From Metopolophium dirhodum (Eukaryota > Arthropoda > Insecta > Hemiptera > Aphididae), in contig NC_083560.1 of the NCBI RefSeq assembly GCF_019925205.1, positions 43,508,270 through 43,572,269 of the forward strand: a stretch of 64,000 bases of DNA. Direction: 5' to 3'. The position numbers and the translations under genes are program-made. The notes beneath the pieces are model-generated. The model saw only the letters and a list, made by a program, of their open reading frames with translations, had not been told where the DNA came from and did not search any database. Position 1 is the first letter of the stretch. The number at the start of each line of letters is the position of its first letter. This document shows, piece after piece, positions 60,451 to 64,000 of this stretch.

Positions 60451-60844
60451 TGATTTGATATTTATTTTATTTTTAAAATAAATAAAGTTTATTAAAGACT
60501 TAACCAATAAGCTAAGATAGTAAGATGTTATATTTATAGGTTTATATAATTATAATATTATACACTTTATTTTTGAGCTTAATGGCAGTTCAAAAGTTTG
60601 TGCAGCTGCCATTAAAAAAAGTTGGTGTTCACCCCTTAGAAGGTTAAATGTGTCATTTTGATAAGTAAAGTAAAGGAATATCAATTGAAAGAATTAATAT
60701 TATATTTTATTAGTTTTTAAATCAATTGTTAAAAAAATATGTTTTTTCAAAATATGGGTTAGATATCACATGTTACTAACACTAAATTATTAAATAGTAT
60801 CATATTTTTTTACATATAAATGCCTTTTTTTCTATTCTATCTTT

Positions 60845-62312
60845 TTTTAGATTCTGAGCGAAGCGATGAATGTATTGATTCTACAATGATGTGTGTTTTT
60901 TTTTTTATTTTTTTTTATTTTTTTTTTTTTGTGTCTGTCATCACCTTTTAGGACAGTAAAAGTGCTTGGATTTTCTTCAATAGTAACTTTTCAGATAGGA
61001 AAGTGAATCTAGTTGGTACTTTGGGGGGTCAAAAATAAAAATTTCCCAGTAGTTTTCACAAGCGACGTGAAAAACAAAAGAAAAATTAAGGAAAAACGGG
61101 AATTTTTACGCAAAATCTGTTTTCGAGAAAATCGATTTTGGTTTTTGGTGTAACTCTAAAACAAATGACCGTAGGGACATGAAATTTTGACTGAATGTTT
61201 ATATTAGCATTTTCTATACACCATAAAATTTACAAAATATTTTGACTCTTTTTGAGCTGTTTACGGCCATTGTCAGTTTTCAATTTTTTTAGTTTTTTTT
61301 TCTATAAATATCAATAAAATTTTATCTGTTGAGTAAAAGAGCTTGAAAATTTAATAGAAGGCTCCTAGGTTATTGTTTCAAAGGCAGATGAAAAAAATTA
61401 AAAATCCTTAGTCACAGTTTTTAATTATAAGCATTTAAAGTTCAAATTTTGACAAAATACTGAAAAATCACGAAAAATAGCAAATTATTTTGATGAGAAT
61501 TCATAAAAATTTTTCTTTTTAAATCTAAGATTTGAAAATGTAATATAAGATTACTCATAAGTTTGTCTACCTTTATCAAAAAAAAAATGTCTAGCAGAAA
61601 CTTAAATTAAATTTTTATGAGCGTCTGAAATTTATATTTTTACAACATTTGATATTTACTCGATTTCTCATGTAACAATTTTCTTATTTTATTGTAATTA
61701 AAAAACGAATGACTGTAGATACTTGAAAATTTCACTGAATGTTTATATTAGCATTTTCTATACACCATAAAATGTTGAAAATATTTTGACTCTTTTTGAG
61801 CTGTTTACGGACATTGTCAGTTTTCAAATTTTTTAGTTTTTTTTTCTATAAATATCAATAAATTTTTATTTGTTGGGTAAAAAAGCGTGAAAATTTAATA
61901 TAAGGCTCCTGATATATCGTTCTAATAGCAGTTGAAAAATATTAAAAATACATAGGCACAATTTTTTTTTTATAAGCATTTAAAGTTCAAATTTTGACAA
62001 CATTTATCAAATTTAAAATTTATTAATTATTTTGTGGTTAAAATTTATAAATTTTTAACTTTTATGGCTAAGGATTGAACATTTTAAACAAGGCTCCACG
62101 TAAATAGGTTATATATAAATTACTTTATTCACAATAATATCATCAAATATACTTGGTAAAATCATAGGCTGACTGACCGTTTTCGCTCAGAATCGTTTTT
62201 CTTATACAATGATATTATATCATTGAATTCAAATTTAACACCATCCATTACAGTGACCCACTTGTAACCTACTGTACAGCAGAGCGACATCCACTTATCC
62301 ACCTTTTTTTTT
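60845..62312 (-). repeat. Family A copy A9, full length
   Basis: It reads in reverse from tttagattctgagcgaagcg to gacatccacttatccacc. Monomer landmarks (tttgagctgttt) are at 61251 and ~61795, ~545 bp apart. By eye it is nearly the same sequence as A7, differing by a few substitutions and homopolymer lengths, which suggests both are recent. Confidence 0.88.
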
Positions 62313-63228
62313 AATTTGTACGTGTTAAATGTGTAAAATATCTTAAATAGCTTACTTATAAATAGGTATATTCATGTCCATACAAAATTTGAGCTCTAAA
62401 ACCTTAAAACTTTTTTTTTTACCAAACAAGAACATTAATTTTCTACAGTAAATTGTTAGACTGATCATTTATTTTGTTGTTGATAATTTGTATTTAACTC
62501 AAAAATTGAACGAGTCATTTCTTGAGTTATTAACCTTTAAGTACCAATGATAATAATGCTGTTTAATGGTTTTAAATAAAATAGAAAATAGAAATTGAAA
62601 CAGGATAAAAGTAAAAGTATAAGATACCCAACCAATTGTTGTAAACATAATTTAATTTGTAAAATTAAGATAAAAATGCATGATAACCCTGGAAAATGTT
62701 ATACCATATATTATAGACGTTAATAAAATATCATCAGTTAGTTCTCATAATTATCTGAGTTATATTCAATCTCAGTGTATCTAAATTCCATCTATTTTGC
62801 CTATACAAATAATTTCAATTGTGTGGTATTGCAACAGTACCCCCTTTTGAAATCTTTTTGTTTGTTTCATCTGGCTCAGTTGTTATATTAGGATATGCAA
62901 ACTAATTAAGACAACGAAGAAATCAATCAAAGATAGAAATCGAAGTCATGTTTCAATATTATTATATTTAATCTAGTACTTAAAATATTCAGAATATTTT
63001 CAAAAAATATTTTAGAATAAAAACAAATTCAAGTGGCCGTAACCTATATGATATAAAATAATAAAACAATCATAATTGCATTTTATGTCAAAATTAAAAA
63101 AAAATAATCGTTACAAATATAAATTAAGAAAAGTATTATAGTATTAACGTACATTTATAATGCCATTTGATTATCGAAATTTTCATTCATCCATTCACGA
63201 ATATATGAGTTAGTATTTATCTTGTCGA
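62313..63228 (-). other. 3' flank of the right-edge gene
   Basis: AT-rich sequence that probably includes the 3' UTR of the - strand gene whose last codon is at 63229. No other feature is seen. Confidence 0.4.
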
Positions 63229-63417
63229 TTATGTGGTTGCCTTGAAAATTAATGACATGGAAGTGATTGACATAGTTTCAGCTTTCTTAAATACGCTTAG
63301 ATTATTTAATGCTGTAATGCGGTCATGGTCAGCTAAAGGCATGGTCAATAATTCAATACATCTATTTGCAGCTTCAATAAAATCCTTACGAAACTCAAGC
63401 ATATCTTCTGTTTCTAG
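63229..63417 (-). CDS. Terminal coding exon of an unrecognised gene (partial)
   Basis: On the - strand, acceptor ttttattttttccag (AG at 63419-63418) is followed by a 62-codon open frame ending in TAA at 63231-63229. The peptide begins LETEDMLEFRKDFIEAANRC, continues IELLTMPLADHDRITALNN and ends SLIFKATT. It looks like real protein: amphipathic helices, balanced composition, codon use richer in GC than its surroundings, and a length that starts in phase 0. I do not recognise the family; a helical-repeat protein would fit but is a guess. The + strand frame over the same bases is a shadow. Upstream exons lie beyond the right edge. Confidence 0.65.
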   Translation of the reverse strand, partial: LETEDMLEFRKDFIEAANRCIELLTMPLADHDRITALNNLSVFKKAETMSITSMSLIFKATT

Positions 63418-64000
63418 CTGGAAAAAATAAAAATAATTACTATTTTGAAAGTATTATTTAAGAAATAAATAGGTAATTTATGGTTACTTTAAATATATGG
63501 TCTTCATAAAAAAATATGAGTTCTACTAATATAAATATGTAACAAATTCTACCATACATTTAGTGACATAACCAGGTGTCTAGCTAGTTCCAACCTCTAG
63601 GCCATTTTTTTTATATGGATGCCATTGATTATTTTTAATTTGTTTTGCATAATATTGTATTGTGATCAAAAAATATTTAAAAAAAAAATCATTACCTACT
63701 TTAAATTGCTTTTTATTGATTAGGAACAAGACATAATTTTTTTATTTCTCTTTGAAATGAAAATATTATCATTTTAAATTGAAAAACTAATAATTAGTTC
63801 TATTTATAAGCATACATTAGAGGAATTAACTCTTATTTTTAGTGAATCAGTTATATTAATTTGTACATACCCACACCTAGGTACAGTTGTCAGAGATGAG
63901 ATAACTAAATTACTATTAAAACAGACCATAACAGTTTAACAATATTGTGAGAAATTAAAATGTTTGACAAGTGACAACCCACCACCGCTATAGATAAATG
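63418..64000 (-). other. Intron of the right-edge gene (partial)
   Basis: AT-rich sequence ending, on the - strand, in the polypyrimidine tract and acceptor before 63417. No further exon is recognised up to the window edge. Confidence 0.45.

Noticed and set aside
1..64000. CRISPR arrays, prokaryotic operons, riboswitches, phage or integron structures
   Set aside because: The sequence is eukaryotic with spliced genes and TE-rich intergenic DNA. No regularly spaced identical direct repeats with unique spacers were seen.

Overview
This is a eukaryotic, strongly AT-rich, intron-containing and repeat-dense window. The repeat landscape and the protein remnants suggest a hemipteran insect, most likely an aphid. 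That assignment rests on my recollection that the dispersed family ending in 'gcttcgctcagaatc' is abundant in aphid genomes; I could not check it by search. There are no operons, CRISPR arrays or other prokaryotic features.

Genes. (1) A two-exon gene on the + strand (21759-21838 joined to 32769-33129) encodes a predicted 146-residue nuclear protein. It has a basic N-terminus and a C-terminal chromo shadow domain of the HP1 family, but no chromodomain. Its promoter and 5' region (about 20900-21758) are CpG-rich, and its intron of about 10.9 kb is full of repeats. (2) An intact tRNA-Lys(UUU) lies at 6575-6647. (3) A degraded, intron-retaining copy of the N-terminal half of RNA polymerase III subunit RPC5 (POLR3E) lies at 49051-51766 (+). 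Its exon phases still fit, but it carries stops and frameshifts. (4) A broken transposase-like gene lies at 54879-56294 (+), followed by exon-like remnants at 56897-57480. (5) A short non-LTR retrotransposon endonuclease fragment lies at 54232-54387 (-). (6) The last coding exon of an unrecognised gene on the - strand (63229-63417) continues out of the window to the right.

Repeats make up most of the rest. The dominant one, here called family A, has a full length of about 1.45 kb and contains two diverged tandem monomers of about 550 bp. More than a dozen copies or fragments occur in both orientations (for example 2044-4699, 5148-6344, 15952-17404, 28786-30708, 38492-39972, 60845-62312). Non-autonomous DNA elements with clear borders are nested in or between them: three hAT-like elements with perfect 8-bp target duplications (2991-4005, 10939-11543, 35370-35860); two TTAA-associated palindromic MITEs (11668-12095, 36674-37099); a foldback family, here called M (17745-18660, 29170-29577, 53951-54231); other TIR elements (19222-19868, 26893-27781, 50085-50317, 52199-53238); and a young tRNA-derived SINE with a 13-bp duplication and 37-A tail (42592-42930).

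Layout: 1-12 kb is intergenic with nested family A/hAT insertions and the tRNA. 12-19.9 kb holds a CpG-rich (CGG) patch, more family A and foldback M1. 20-33.1 kb is the chromo shadow gene, whose intron holds a palindrome of about 5 kb. 33-49 kb is a repeat field that includes a phased CCCCGT array at 44.4 kb and the SINE. 49-57.5 kb is a graveyard of gene and transposase remnants. 57.5-64 kb is sparse, with one full family A copy and the edge exon.

The most unusual structures for follow-up are the chromo-shadow-only HP1 paralogue, the phase-preserving RPC5 pseudogene, the dimeric family A, the nested intronic palindrome, the 15-bp-phased CCCCGT array and the GC-rich perfect palindrome inserted in a family A copy.
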